NCBI GenBank assembly: GCA_001942185.1 | Contig: MKJV01000134.1 | Location: 62,001-126,000 of the forward strand | DNA from: Pseudonocardia sp. CNS-004 | Lineage (GTDB): Bacteria; Actinomycetota; Actinomycetes; Mycobacteriales; Pseudonocardiaceae | Direction of reading: 5' to 3' | DNA: 64,000 nucleotides | In this document: positions 8,972 to 17,703 of the stretch, in pieces | How positions within the stretch are numbered: the first letter of the stretch is position 1 | How the letters are laid out: every line of letters starts with the position of its first letter | The notes under the pieces: model-generated | What the model was told of the DNA's origin: nothing | Database searches by the model: none | Seen by the model: the letters and a program-made list of their open reading frames with translations, nothing else | Made by a program: the position numbers and the translations under genes

Positions 8972-10813
8972 ATGCCGAAATCGCTGCGGCATCCGTTCGC
9001 GCGGGCGCTGGTGATCGCCTATGCGGTGTACTCGTTCGGCCTGGCCAACCCCGACGCGGTGTGGCGGGACCACTTCGACCACGTCGACGGCCCGTTCGCG
9101 CTGAAGCTCGTGATGGAGTTGCTCGGGGGGTTCGCCTTCGTCGTCGGTGGGTTGGCCGCGCGGGCGATCCTGCGGCGCGGTGATGGCGCGACGGACGAGG
9201 GGGGCGCGCTGAAGACCCGCCCGGACAAGCCGGCGCTGTTGTTCGCCGCATTCATGGTCACCGGCTCGGTGTTGATGGTGGTGAGCGGGTTGCTGACCCT
9301 CGCGGGGATTCCGACCTGGGTGGTGATGACCGGCCTCGCCGTGATCGTGCTCGGCCTCAGCCTGATGGAGTCGTCGACCACGGGCATGCTGCTTTCGCTG
9401 GGCCGGGTGGTCAGCTCCACGACTCGGCTCACCGCCGAGCAGAAGGCGCAGGCCAAGCTCGCGACCGGCCAGAGCAAGGCGGGGTTCTACGCGATCGGTG
9501 CGATCTCCAGCGCGGCACTGTTCGGTGCCGGTGGCTGGTCCTTGACCACGGTGGTCGCCGTTCTCGCCTCGATCGCCACGCTCGTCGCGGTGCTGGGCAT
9601 CTCGCGGATGACGACGGGTCGTGGCGGGTCGTTCGCCCCCGACCGTCCCGGGCGGGAGGTCGGTCCCGACGGGCGGCGCGCCATCGAGAACGGCCTGGCG
9701 CAGAACCCGGACTTCCGGGCCTCGATCGCGAACCAGGAGTGGATCACGGACGCGCCCGGCGCATCGGGCGTCCCGGTGGTACTCGTCGACCGGATGCCCG
9801 CAGGCTTCTCGGACGTCGTCGCCTACACCTGGTTCCACCAGCCGTCCGCGCCGCCGGTGATCGTGATGACCCGCGACACGTACACGGCGCTGGTTCGTAC
9901 GCGCCTGCTGGCGGACGTGCTCGGCTACGAGTACCACTTCCGGGTTCGCAGCGGCTTCGGGTGGCGACGTCTCGCCGCGGCCGAGCGGCTGGCCGGGAAG
10001 GTGGCCGCCGCGGCCGACGTCACCCTGGCCGCCCCGAATGCCGTGCCCGGGGGCGGGCTGTCGCGGCGCGCGCTGCGTAGGGTGCTGAAGAACGACCCGC
10101 GCGCGAGCTCGGAGATCGACACCGTCGACGACCTGCGGCGGCGCCTCGCCGAGCACCAGCGGGTGCTGGCGGACCTCCGCGGCGACGCCCTGACCCGCCA
10201 CCAGCAGGACGAGCTGGACGTGCAGCTCATGCGTGCCTTCGCGATTCTCGCGGAGGCGGAGCGATCGACCGGGGCCGCTCGGCGGTTGCTCGTCGCGCGC
10301 TACAGCACCCGGGACCGGGGGACCGGCCGTTCGCTGGATGACGAGTTGGTCCGGCTCGAGCGCTTGGCGACGGCCGGACCGCTCGCCCGCCTCGGTGTCA
10401 GGCTGCGCGGCGCGCTCCGCGTCGTGTCGACGATCGCGGGCCTTGGTGCGAGCGTCACGTTCTGGTTCAAGGGGTGGGTGTTCGCTCACGGAGCCGCGGT
10501 ACTCGGAGCGCTGGCGTCTCCGGCCGCCCTTCCTCTCGGCGACCTCGTCGTGCCGGGCGTGACGGTCGTGTTGTACACGGTCGCGGCCGTCGGCTTTGTC
10601 GTCCGGGAGATCTGGCTCGCGAGGCACGAGAGCGCCCAGGTGCCCAGCGCCCTCAACCCACCCACGCGATCCGTCCCGGCTCTCGCCCGCTCCGGCGCCG
10701 CACGGCAGTCGGCGGTCGCGCCACCCCGGCCGCCGACACATCCGGCAGCAGGCCGGGCGCACCGGCCCCGGGGGCGGCGTCAGAGCGCGGAGCCGACCGG
10801 CGGGGCGCGGTGA
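8972..10813 (+). CDS. Giant polyprotein, segment 4: MFS-like block, second half, plus soluble domain
   Basis: Coding in this frame is visible from about 8940; the first ATG is 8972, with no ribosome site in front of it, which favours continuation from segment 3. TM-like stretches lie at about 9005-9050, 9100-9170, 9230-9310, 9320-9400 and 9480-9600. A soluble domain follows (9640-10330), containing LLADVLGYEYHFR at about 9907, which looks like a decayed zincin motif because HExxH is absent. Two further TM segments are at 10400-10600. The tail is Pro/Arg-rich. The stop TGA (10811-10813) overlaps a GTG at 10810, so either a coupled next gene or another one-base slip explains the change of frame. 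Confidence 0.5.
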   Translation: MPKSLRHPFARALVIAYAVYSFGLANPDAVWRDHFDHVDGPFALKLVMELLGGFAFVVGGLAARAILRRGDGATDEGGALKTRPDKPALLFAAFMVTGSVLMVVSGLLTLAGIPTWVVMTGLAVIVLGLSLMESSTTGMLLSLGRVVSSTTRLTAEQKAQAKLATGQSKAGFYAIGAISSAALFGAGGWSLTTVVAVLASIATLVAVLGISRMTTGRGGSFAPDRPGREVGPDGRRAIENGLAQNPDFRASIANQEWITDAPGASGVPVVLVDRMPAGFSDVVAYTWFHQPSAPPVIVMTRDTYTALVRTRLLADVLGYEYHFRVRSGFGWRRLAAAERLAGKVAAAADVTLAAPNAVPGGGLSRRALRRVLKNDPRASSEIDTVDDLRRRLAEHQRVLADLRGDALTRHQQDELDVQLMRAFAILAEAERSTGAARRLLVARYSTRDRGTGRSLDDELVRLERLATAGPLARLGVRLRGALRVVSTIAGLGASVTFWFKGWVFAHGAAVLGALASPAALPLGDLVVPGVTVVLYTVAAVGFVVREIWLARHESAQVPSALNPPTRSVPALARSGAARQSAVAPPRPPTHPAAGRAHRPRGRRQSAEPTGGAR

Positions 10814-13623
10814 GCAGGCCGAGCGAGGTGCGGTCGCGGGGCCCGCCGAGGTGGCTGGTGCTGCTCGGCGTGGCATCGCTGGGTGCGCTGCCCGCCGGCA
10901 TCGGCCTGGCGGCGCCGGGCCGGCGGCCGGTGGTGTCGGCGGTCTCTCGTGCTCGCAGCGCCGGTCTCTCGTGCTCGCAGCGCCGGTGGTCGGGGGTCGC
11001 GCTGACGGTGCTGCTCGAGCTGCGGGGCGGAGCGCGGGTGCGCAGGCAGATCATCGGGATGGCGCGGTGGGGTGCGCTCGTCCGGGCGGCGCGGCGGCAC
11101 CTCGAGCACGAGCAGTGGGTGGTGGCCGGGACGGTCACGCGGGAGCAGCTGTTGCGGATCGCGTGGCTGCTGAAGGTCAACGGGAAGCTCGACGAGGACC
11201 GTCGCCTGTCCGACCGTGAGCTGGCCGAGAAGCTCGCGAATGCGATCGGGCTGCCCGTGCTCGCGGCTCAGCGGCTGCTGGACGAGGGCCGGAGGTTCGG
11301 TCGCGGCGAGGTTCGGGGCCTCCTGGAGGTCCACGGGGACGACGAGATCGACACCGCCGTCCGGGCGTTTGCGCGGGCGCGGGGGATGTCCGAATCCGCG
11401 GCATGGGCCGCGCTGATCGCGGAGGGGTTGCGCGAGATCCGTGAGGGCGCGGACGACGCGACGTTCGTGGCGGGCCTGGCGGGCCGGTTCGGAGTGCCGG
11501 AGAACGACCTGAGGGAGGTGCTGCGCCGCCTGCGCGACGTGGGCGACGAGGCCGCGATCGCGGCGTGGGCCGACGGGCTGGGTGTCCCCGAGAACGACCT
11601 GCGGACGCAGGTGGTCAAGGAAGGGATCGTCGCCGTCCGCGAGATGGGCCGGACGACGAACCAGGACGAGTGGCTCGACGATGCGCTGCGCGCGGTGCGC
11701 GAGTGGTTCGCGAAGGAACCGGCCTACGCCGGCCTTGCCCGGGCCCGGCAGCTCAGCGAGGACACGCAGCGGGTGCTCGATCGCGTGCTCGCCGGGGTCG
11801 AGGAGGCCGCCGCGACGGGTTCGCTGTCCGAGTCCATGCGGCGCAGGCTCGACAGGGCGGGCCGGGGCCGCGGGGTGGTCGGATGGTGGGCGGAGCTCAC
11901 GTCGCGCTTGGGCGTGGTCGGCCCGCTCGCCGGCTGGGACCTGCTGGCGCCGGTACGTGCGGCCGTGACCGGGCTGCCGGCGTCGGCGCGGGAGGCCGTG
12001 CGCCAGGAGCGGCGGGCGTTCCGCCTGGACCGGGGGCTCGGGTTCGTGGCCGGGCCGGACCGCCTGGTCGATCCGGGTTCGGCGGCGGTGGACCGGCTCC
12101 GGGCGGCCTCCGCGGCGGCACACACGAACGCCGGTGCGGAGCGGGCCGAGGCCGAGGCGCTGCGTGCGGCGCGGCTCGCCCTGCGGCCGGCGCCCGGTTC
12201 CGCGTTCGGATGGGTGCCGGCTGCGGCGGCGCTGGTCGGCGCCGGTGTGCTCGTGGTGTCGTTGGCCGGACCGCTCGGATGGGCCGTCGCGCCGCTCGTG
12301 CTGGTGATCGTGGCGGCGATACAGCTGGGCGTGTCCCGAGCTGTCGCTGCGTGGGGCCACGCGACCGGGTCGCGGCGAACCGCGCGGGCGGCGCGGCTGG
12401 CGGCCGGGACGGGAATCGTGCTGTTCGGTGCGGCACTCGCGGCGCAGGCGATGATGCCGGTGCCGGCGTGGTTCGCTCCCGTCCACCAGGCGTCTGTGGG
12501 CGCCGTGGTGCTGAGATGGGCCTGGTTCGTGCGGACGGTCCGGTCGCAGGAGCGGGCTTGGGCACGGCAGGTCCGGATGTGGGAGACGACCGAGGTCGAC
12601 GCCCGGATGGCCGCGGAGGCTGCAGGCGTCCTGATGGCTGCGGTGCTGGACCTGCTGCGAACCGACCGCAGGACCGGCAGCGTGGACGAGCTGTTGGCAC
12701 GTGTCGACGCACCGCAGCGCTCCCCGCTCGAGCAGCTGCTGAACGAGTGGGCCGCAGGCCCGCAGCCGCTGTTGACGCTGTCCAGCACGGATGGAACTCG
12801 CACGTGGGGGCCGAACCCGATGCTGCGCGATCTGGCGGCGCGCGCCCCACCTGCGGCGAAGGCGGCGCTGCGTGACCCGGTGACCGTGCTCGGGCTCGCG
12901 GACCCCACGGCGAAACCGGGTGAGTTCGCCGAGCAGACGTACACGTTCCTGCGGGCGGCGGCATGGCGACACGACCAGGCCGCCGGCACGGCGGCGACGA
13001 TCCGGCAGCTCCCGCGCTTCCTCGACCTGGTTCACGACCTGTGGACGAGCACCGCATTGCTCCGACTGTCCGAGGCCCAGGCGTCCGGCTCGTCGTGGCG
13101 GGTGCGGCTGGCGCGCCTGCACCTGCCCCGTGCGATGAGGTCGATGACCGATCCGGCGGAGACATTCCTCGGCGAGGTACAGGCCGACAGGACCGTGCGC
13201 GACCAACTGCGCGACGCTCAGATCGCCGCCGGCGTCACGCTGTACAACCGGGCAGCCGCAGCAGGGTTCCGCCCGAGCCCGGTGGCCTGGATGCACGGCG
13301 TGATCGTGGAAGGGTTCGGGAAGGCCAACCTCTCGTGGATCATGGGGTACTGGCGGTCGGTGCCCGTCGAGGCGTCGAAGCTGCCGTACGCCGACGCGAA
13401 GGTGGCGCAGAACTTCGGGCTCACCCAGAGCCAGATGAACGGGATCGCGCCGCTGGCCACCCTGTTCGCGCCGCTGATGGGCTTCGTGCTGTCGAAGCTG
13501 GGAGAGCGCACCGTCAGCACGAACCGGTGGATTGTCGTCGCATCCGGTGTGGGGCTGCTCGCCTGGTGGGTTCGGCCCTGGCCCCCTTGGTCCCACATGG
13601 TGCCGGACCCGCCACGAAGCTGA
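10810..13623 (+). CDS. Giant polyprotein, segment 5: membrane anchors, helical domain, start of MFS-like block
   Basis: The GTG at 10810 overlaps the previous stop (GTGA). A TM pair lies near 10850-11030, interrupted by an exact 22-nt tandem duplication (10941-10984) that garbles the frame; LVLAAPVVG and VALTVLLEL become continuous if local indels are corrected. Then comes a helical domain (11040-11860) with two copies of GVPENDLR 30 residues apart (11491 and 11581), four TM segments (about 12205-12540), an all-helical stretch (12590-13400) and TM segments from 13430. The frame collapses at about 13561, where coding moves one frame back. No family recognised. Confidence 0.45.
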   Translation: MSRPSEVRSRGPPRWLVLLGVASLGALPAGIGLAAPGRRPVVSAVSRARSAGLSCSQRRWSGVALTVLLELRGGARVRRQIIGMARWGALVRAARRHLEHEQWVVAGTVTREQLLRIAWLLKVNGKLDEDRRLSDRELAEKLANAIGLPVLAAQRLLDEGRRFGRGEVRGLLEVHGDDEIDTAVRAFARARGMSESAAWAALIAEGLREIREGADDATFVAGLAGRFGVPENDLREVLRRLRDVGDEAAIAAWADGLGVPENDLRTQVVKEGIVAVREMGRTTNQDEWLDDALRAVREWFAKEPAYAGLARARQLSEDTQRVLDRVLAGVEEAAATGSLSESMRRRLDRAGRGRGVVGWWAELTSRLGVVGPLAGWDLLAPVRAAVTGLPASAREAVRQERRAFRLDRGLGFVAGPDRLVDPGSAAVDRLRAASAAAHTNAGAERAEAEALRAARLALRPAPGSAFGWVPAAAALVGAGVLVVSLAGPLGWAVAPLVLVIVAAIQLGVSRAVAAWGHATGSRRTARAARLAAGTGIVLFGAALAAQAMMPVPAWFAPVHQASVGAVVLRWAWFVRTVRSQERAWARQVRMWETTEVDARMAAEAAGVLMAAVLDLLRTDRRTGSVDELLARVDAPQRSPLEQLLNEWAAGPQPLLTLSSTDGTRTWGPNPMLRDLAARAPPAAKAALRDPVTVLGLADPTAKPGEFAEQTYTFLRAAAWRHDQAAGTAATIRQLPRFLDLVHDLWTSTALLRLSEAQASGSSWRVRLARLHLPRAMRSMTDPAETFLGEVQADRTVRDQLRDAQIAAGVTLYNRAAAAGFRPSPVAWMHGVIVEGFGKANLSWIMGYWRSVPVEASKLPYADAKVAQNFGLTQSQMNGIAPLATLFAPLMGFVLSKLGERTVSTNRWIVVASGVGLLAWWVRPWPPWSHMVPDPPRS
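10941..10984 (+). repeat. Exact 22-nt tandem duplication
   Basis: Two perfect head-to-tail copies of a 22-nt unit (10941-10962 and 10963-10984). Because 22 is not a multiple of three, the duplication shifts the frame inside a presumed TM segment of segment 5. It may be a slippage mutation or an assembly artefact. Confidence 0.9.
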
Positions 13624-15158
13624 TCGTCTTCTTCGCCGTATCGCTCGCACTCGGGTGGATGGGCGCCATGTCCGGGGCGGTCACGGCCCGGCGGGACCTG
13701 GTGGATCCGCAGGACGACCAACTCAGCCGGGCGAAGCGAAATGCCGAGAACGAGTTCTCCTACAAGCTCGGACAGTTGACGCTCGGCACCGGACTCGTCG
13801 TGTTGATGTTGGCGGTTCCGGCTTCGGTCGCCTACGGGGTGATGGCCGGCATCTTCCTGATCGGGATGGTCGTGGTCGTGCATGCGTTGCGGGATGCGCC
13901 GACTGCCGCCCTCCCGAGGGGGTCGCAGAAGCGGGAGAAGGCGCCGCAGGCCAAGGCGACGTCCGAGCGACCGCAACCGCGGGTCACGAGCAGGGACCGG
14001 AATCTCGTGATCCCGCACGCAAGGTGGCGGGCGTGGTTCGTGGCCCCGGGAGTCATGATGATTCCCGGGCTCCTGGTGTACGGCGCGGGATCCGGGACGG
14101 TTCTCGAGCTGCTGAAAATCCTCGGCCCGTTCCAGTTCATGGACGTGAACGTCGCGATTCCCGTCCAGGTGATCATCTTCACCGCCGTGTCGCGGGTCGC
14201 CGCATGGTTGCTCGGTGCGCCGGAGCTCAGCAAACGGCTGTACAAGAGGTTCGGCAGAACCCCGGACGGCAGTGGTATCGATGACGCCAAGGTCCTGCTG
14301 CGCGTTTCGGATCTTGCGCTGATCAGTATTCCGCTCGCGTTGCTTTTGACGTTCTATCCCGTATTCCCGGCAGCGGTGCTGCTCGCCACGTTCGGCTTCG
14401 TCTACATCGGCCTGGCGACCGGGATGGTGCGCATGTGGGCGCCCACCGCGGCCCTCTCGTCACTGCTGGCAGCCTTCAAGACCCTGCCGCCGGGAATCGG
14501 CCCCTACGTGTTCTTCGGCGCGATCAGCGGCGCCGTCGTGAGCATCCTCCACGTCGATCCGGTCCACATGGTGCTGGCGTTGTCGGCCCTCTACAGCGGG
14601 CTGGGCTGGGTCTACACGCGCATCGTCGTGCGCGTCCGGGTCCGGCCGTCAACGGCGTTGCAACCGAGGCTCGCCGAGGAGCTCACCCCCGAGCGGGCCA
14701 GGGCGATCCTGAAGCTCCTGCACAACGCCGGATTCGGCGATGTCGGCTCGCTCGCCGCGGTCCTGCTGGACGTGCCGGCCGATGAGCCGGGACGCAGCGG
14801 CGCACCGGCGCTCGTCGAGGTGTTCGTCGTCCTCGACGAGGCGAAGCGCGGCGAGGACGACAGCCGGCTGAGCCTGCGCGAGCTGACGGTGCTGCAGACG
14901 GCGATCACCGACATGTACCCGCTCGGCGTGGCGTTGCACCACCACCTGGGTGCGAGCGGGCTGCCGTTCTTCGCCAGGCGTTCCGACGGCATCGCCACGG
15001 ACCCCGTGCTGTTCGCCGGCCTGCGCGCGGCCGGCTCGGGCGGCTCGAGGCCGCCGCCAAGGCGTTCCTGCCGAGCTCCGCCGACCAGGGCGCCGCCGAC
15101 GCACGCGTCCGCCGGATCGAGGTCCGTGAGCTCGACGTCGACCGGCTCTCGGATCTGA
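13566..15158 (+). CDS. Giant polyprotein, segment 6: MFS-like TM block and soluble tail
   Basis: This continues segment 5 after a one-base loss near 13561 (SALAPLVPHG). The frame's GTG at 13566 is the first possible start. TM-like segments lie at about 13620-13680, 13785-13890, 14035-14110, 14150-14230, 14300-14400 and 14470-14640, with a loop carrying KRNAENEFSYK, as expected between transporter helices. After 14650 a soluble helical part has RARAILKLLHNAGFGD and VALHHHLGASGLPFF. Coding in this frame ends near 15035; the rest to the stop at 15158 is Pro/Ser/Arg nonsense. The next segment's frame takes over with LEAAAKAFLPSSADQG. Confidence 0.45.
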   Translation: MGSALAPLVPHGAGPATKLIVFFAVSLALGWMGAMSGAVTARRDLVDPQDDQLSRAKRNAENEFSYKLGQLTLGTGLVVLMLAVPASVAYGVMAGIFLIGMVVVVHALRDAPTAALPRGSQKREKAPQAKATSERPQPRVTSRDRNLVIPHARWRAWFVAPGVMMIPGLLVYGAGSGTVLELLKILGPFQFMDVNVAIPVQVIIFTAVSRVAAWLLGAPELSKRLYKRFGRTPDGSGIDDAKVLLRVSDLALISIPLALLLTFYPVFPAAVLLATFGFVYIGLATGMVRMWAPTAALSSLLAAFKTLPPGIGPYVFFGAISGAVVSILHVDPVHMVLALSALYSGLGWVYTRIVVRVRVRPSTALQPRLAEELTPERARAILKLLHNAGFGDVGSLAAVLLDVPADEPGRSGAPALVEVFVVLDEAKRGEDDSRLSLRELTVLQTAITDMYPLGVALHHHLGASGLPFFARRSDGIATDPVLFAGLRAAGSGGSRPPPRRSCRAPPTRAPPTHASAGSRSVSSTSTGSRI

Positions 15159-17185
15159 GGGCGGGCGAGCCGCTGCCCTACACCTCCCGTCCGCTCAACG
15201 AGAAGGAGATCACCTACCTCAGAGCGACACTCCGGAAGCTGCAGCCGGTCGGCGAGGTCGGCGCCGGGCCCACCCGCGGCCTGCGCGCGTGGCTGCCGCG
15301 GGCACGACGGCTCGTCACGCACGGCAGGGCCGCGATGCTCACCGCGCGGCATCGCCACACGCACGAGCCGGACCACCACCTGGTGGAACGAGGTGCTGAA
15401 GAAGCCCCTGGCGCCGGCCCGGCCGGGTCGCAGGCCACTGAGGCAACGGTCGTCGCCGGTTCGTCGGCGACGGGCACGGCTCCCAGCACCGAGAAACAGG
15501 TGCGGAAGCCCGCGGAGTCGTCCGTCGGCACCCCGGCCGACGGCGCGACCCGGAAGACGGGCATGAACTGGAGGACGGCGCTCGGAATGGGCATCGCCGT
15601 GGTGGTGCTGCCGGTGGCGCTCACGGTGCTGTTCCAGGCGGACGCCAGCAGCGCGGCGTTCATGGCGCGGGGCGGCGTGAACCTGGTGCCGCACCTGCCG
15701 GGCGTGGCGGGCGCGGTGCAGACCGTCGCGTTGCTGGGCACGTTCGTGGTGAACGTGCTGTGGATGATCTGGTCGACGTTCACGGCGACCGGCCTGGACG
15801 CTTGGATCTTCGGCCTGTACGCGGCGACCGTGTCGCTGTTCGGCCTGTACGCGGCGTTCAACGAGCTGCGCAAACGGGCAACGGCGGCGCACCGGGTCGC
15901 CGGCGGGCTGGTGACGTGGGTGGCGTACCCGGTGACGTCGAACGTCGGGAACGCGCTGTACATCTTCCAACTGGGGTGGGTGGCGTTCGATCCCGTGCTG
16001 TTGTCGGTGACGGTGATGCTGGCAGTGGCGTTCGGCTACATGAGCGTGCTGGGGATCGTGAACGCGCTCCGTCCGGGCCGGATCGCACCCCGCTATCTGG
16101 CGGTGATGGGTGCCGCGGGCAACGTGAGCCTCCTGTACTGGGGCGCGCTGTCACTGTGGCCGGGGCACTGGAAGCCGCTGGTCGTCGCGGGCGTGGTCGT
16201 GGTTCTCGGGATCGCGGTCGTGCGCGGGATGTCGCGGTTCGCGCAGTGGCGGGCGCGGTTGATCCACAGCCCGCCTGCCGTGCTGCGGTCGCTGCTCGGG
16301 GACGTGGCCCCGCTGGCGCCGGCCGTGGTGCTCGGCGCTGTCGCCGTGGGCTCGGGGCTGAGCCTGCCGGTCACGATCACGGTGGTGTCCGCCCTCACGG
16401 CCGCCGCGGTGCTGTGGGTCCTGCACCGGCTGGCCGGCGGCGCCGGTGTGGGTGTGGCAGTCGCAGCCGGTCGCGACCGGCTGAGGTCGGCGGCGCGGTC
16501 GCTGCGGAGTCGGCTGCCCGGTGGGGGCACGGCGCGGGCTCTGCCTGCGGACGCGCAGGAGTTGTGGGCGGCGCTGGCGGAGCTACGGGCGCGGGTCGGC
16601 ACCGACTCGCGTGCGTGGCTGCCGAACCAGCGGGCGGCGCACGACCGGCTGTTCCGGGAGCTGGAGCGGATCCTGGGTGAGCTGGACGACGCGGAGCGGG
16701 CCGAACTGCTGCTGGCTCAGGCGTTCGAGTTGCTGGCCGAGTTCGACCGGTGGGTGCCGGCGGGCCGGGTCGCGCGCTGGCGGGCGCAGCTGTCGCGGTC
16801 GCACCGGTGGGCGTGGCTGCTGGTCGCGGGGTGGTCGATCGGCTCGTCGGCGGCGGGGGTGTTCGGGACGCCGGTGCTGGGCGGGCCGGCGTTGTTCACG
16901 CCTGGTTTCGTCGGGTATCTGGTCGGGCTGGCCACGGTGGGTCCGTGGTGGGGGTATCTGGAGCGGCGCCGGCTGGCGGTGGCGTCGTTGGCGTCGACCG
17001 GCATCGGGTTCGGGGTGTTCGCCGTGTCCGGTGCGCTGCCGGGACTGCCGGTGGTGGCGGCGGTGCTGCTGGGGTTCGCGGGCGCGGGTACGTGTCGGTG
17101 CAGGCCAGGACGAGCGAGTGGGTGCGGGAGACCATCGCGGCGCGGCGGACCGGCGGGGAGAAGCTGCGGTTGCTGGGCGGCGTGA
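15042..17185 (+). CDS. Giant polyprotein, segment 7: TM block, amphipathic linker, start of third MFS-like block
   Basis: Coding-like from about 15042, although the first ATG is only at 15335 in a His/Arg-rich linker. TM segments lie at about 15590-15650, 15700-15780, 15800-15850, 15990-16060, 16090-16160, 16170-16220, 16300-16430 and again at 16810-17090. Between them is a soluble amphipathic helix region (16550-16790), with LLAQAFELLAEFDRW. It resembles the other transporter-like blocks of the locus in size and hydropathy. The frame stops at 17185, but coding quality is lost near 17090, where the next piece continues one frame back (GYVSVQARTSEW). Confidence 0.45.
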
Positions 17186-17703
17186 CCGCGTTGGTGACGC
17201 TCGGGTTCGCCACCGTCGCATCGTTGATCTTCGTGGTGTTGACGCCGTTGCTGGCGGTGTCGCCGATGGCGGCGGGGATGTTCGGGGTGGCGCTGTCGGC
17301 GGTGGCGGCGACCGGGTTGTGGCTCACGATGCCCGCGGAGTTCCCTGATCGGGAGCGTGCGCAGATCGTGCGGGCGGCGGGCCCGGTGCGGACGGTGCTG
17401 GCGACGACGGTGAAGTCCGTCAAGAACGCGGCGCTGATGTTGCGCGAGGAGCCGTTGGTCTTCTTGGTGGCGGTCATGATGTTCGCGTCGAACCTGGTGT
17501 CGGGCTCGGCGGACGCGTTCTGGCGGGCCGGTCTGGCTCAGAACGCCGGGAGCGGCCTCGAGGGTGTGCTGAGTTTCGGCCTGGTCGGCAGCGGTGTGCT
17601 GCTGGTGTTGATGTCGGTGCCGGGTGAGCTTCTGGCGTCGGCCGGCGACCGGACCCGGGCGTCCATGGCGCGTGCGGTGCGTGCGGCGCGGGTGGCCGGG
17701 GGT
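17092..17703 (+). CDS. Giant polyprotein, segment 8: MFS-like block, central part
   Basis: A short in-frame stretch between two slips. It starts at GTG 17092 and carries TM segments at about 17175-17260, 17270-17340, 17455-17510 and 17570-17625, with loop sequences REEPLVFLVAVMMFAS and FWRAGLAQNAGSG. It belongs to the transporter-like block begun in segment 7. The exit differs from most others: GCCGGGGGTC at about 17700 has one G too many, so coding moves one frame forward into segment 9. This is an apparent insertion rather than a deletion. The frame stays formally open to 18819 as nonsense. Confidence 0.4.
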
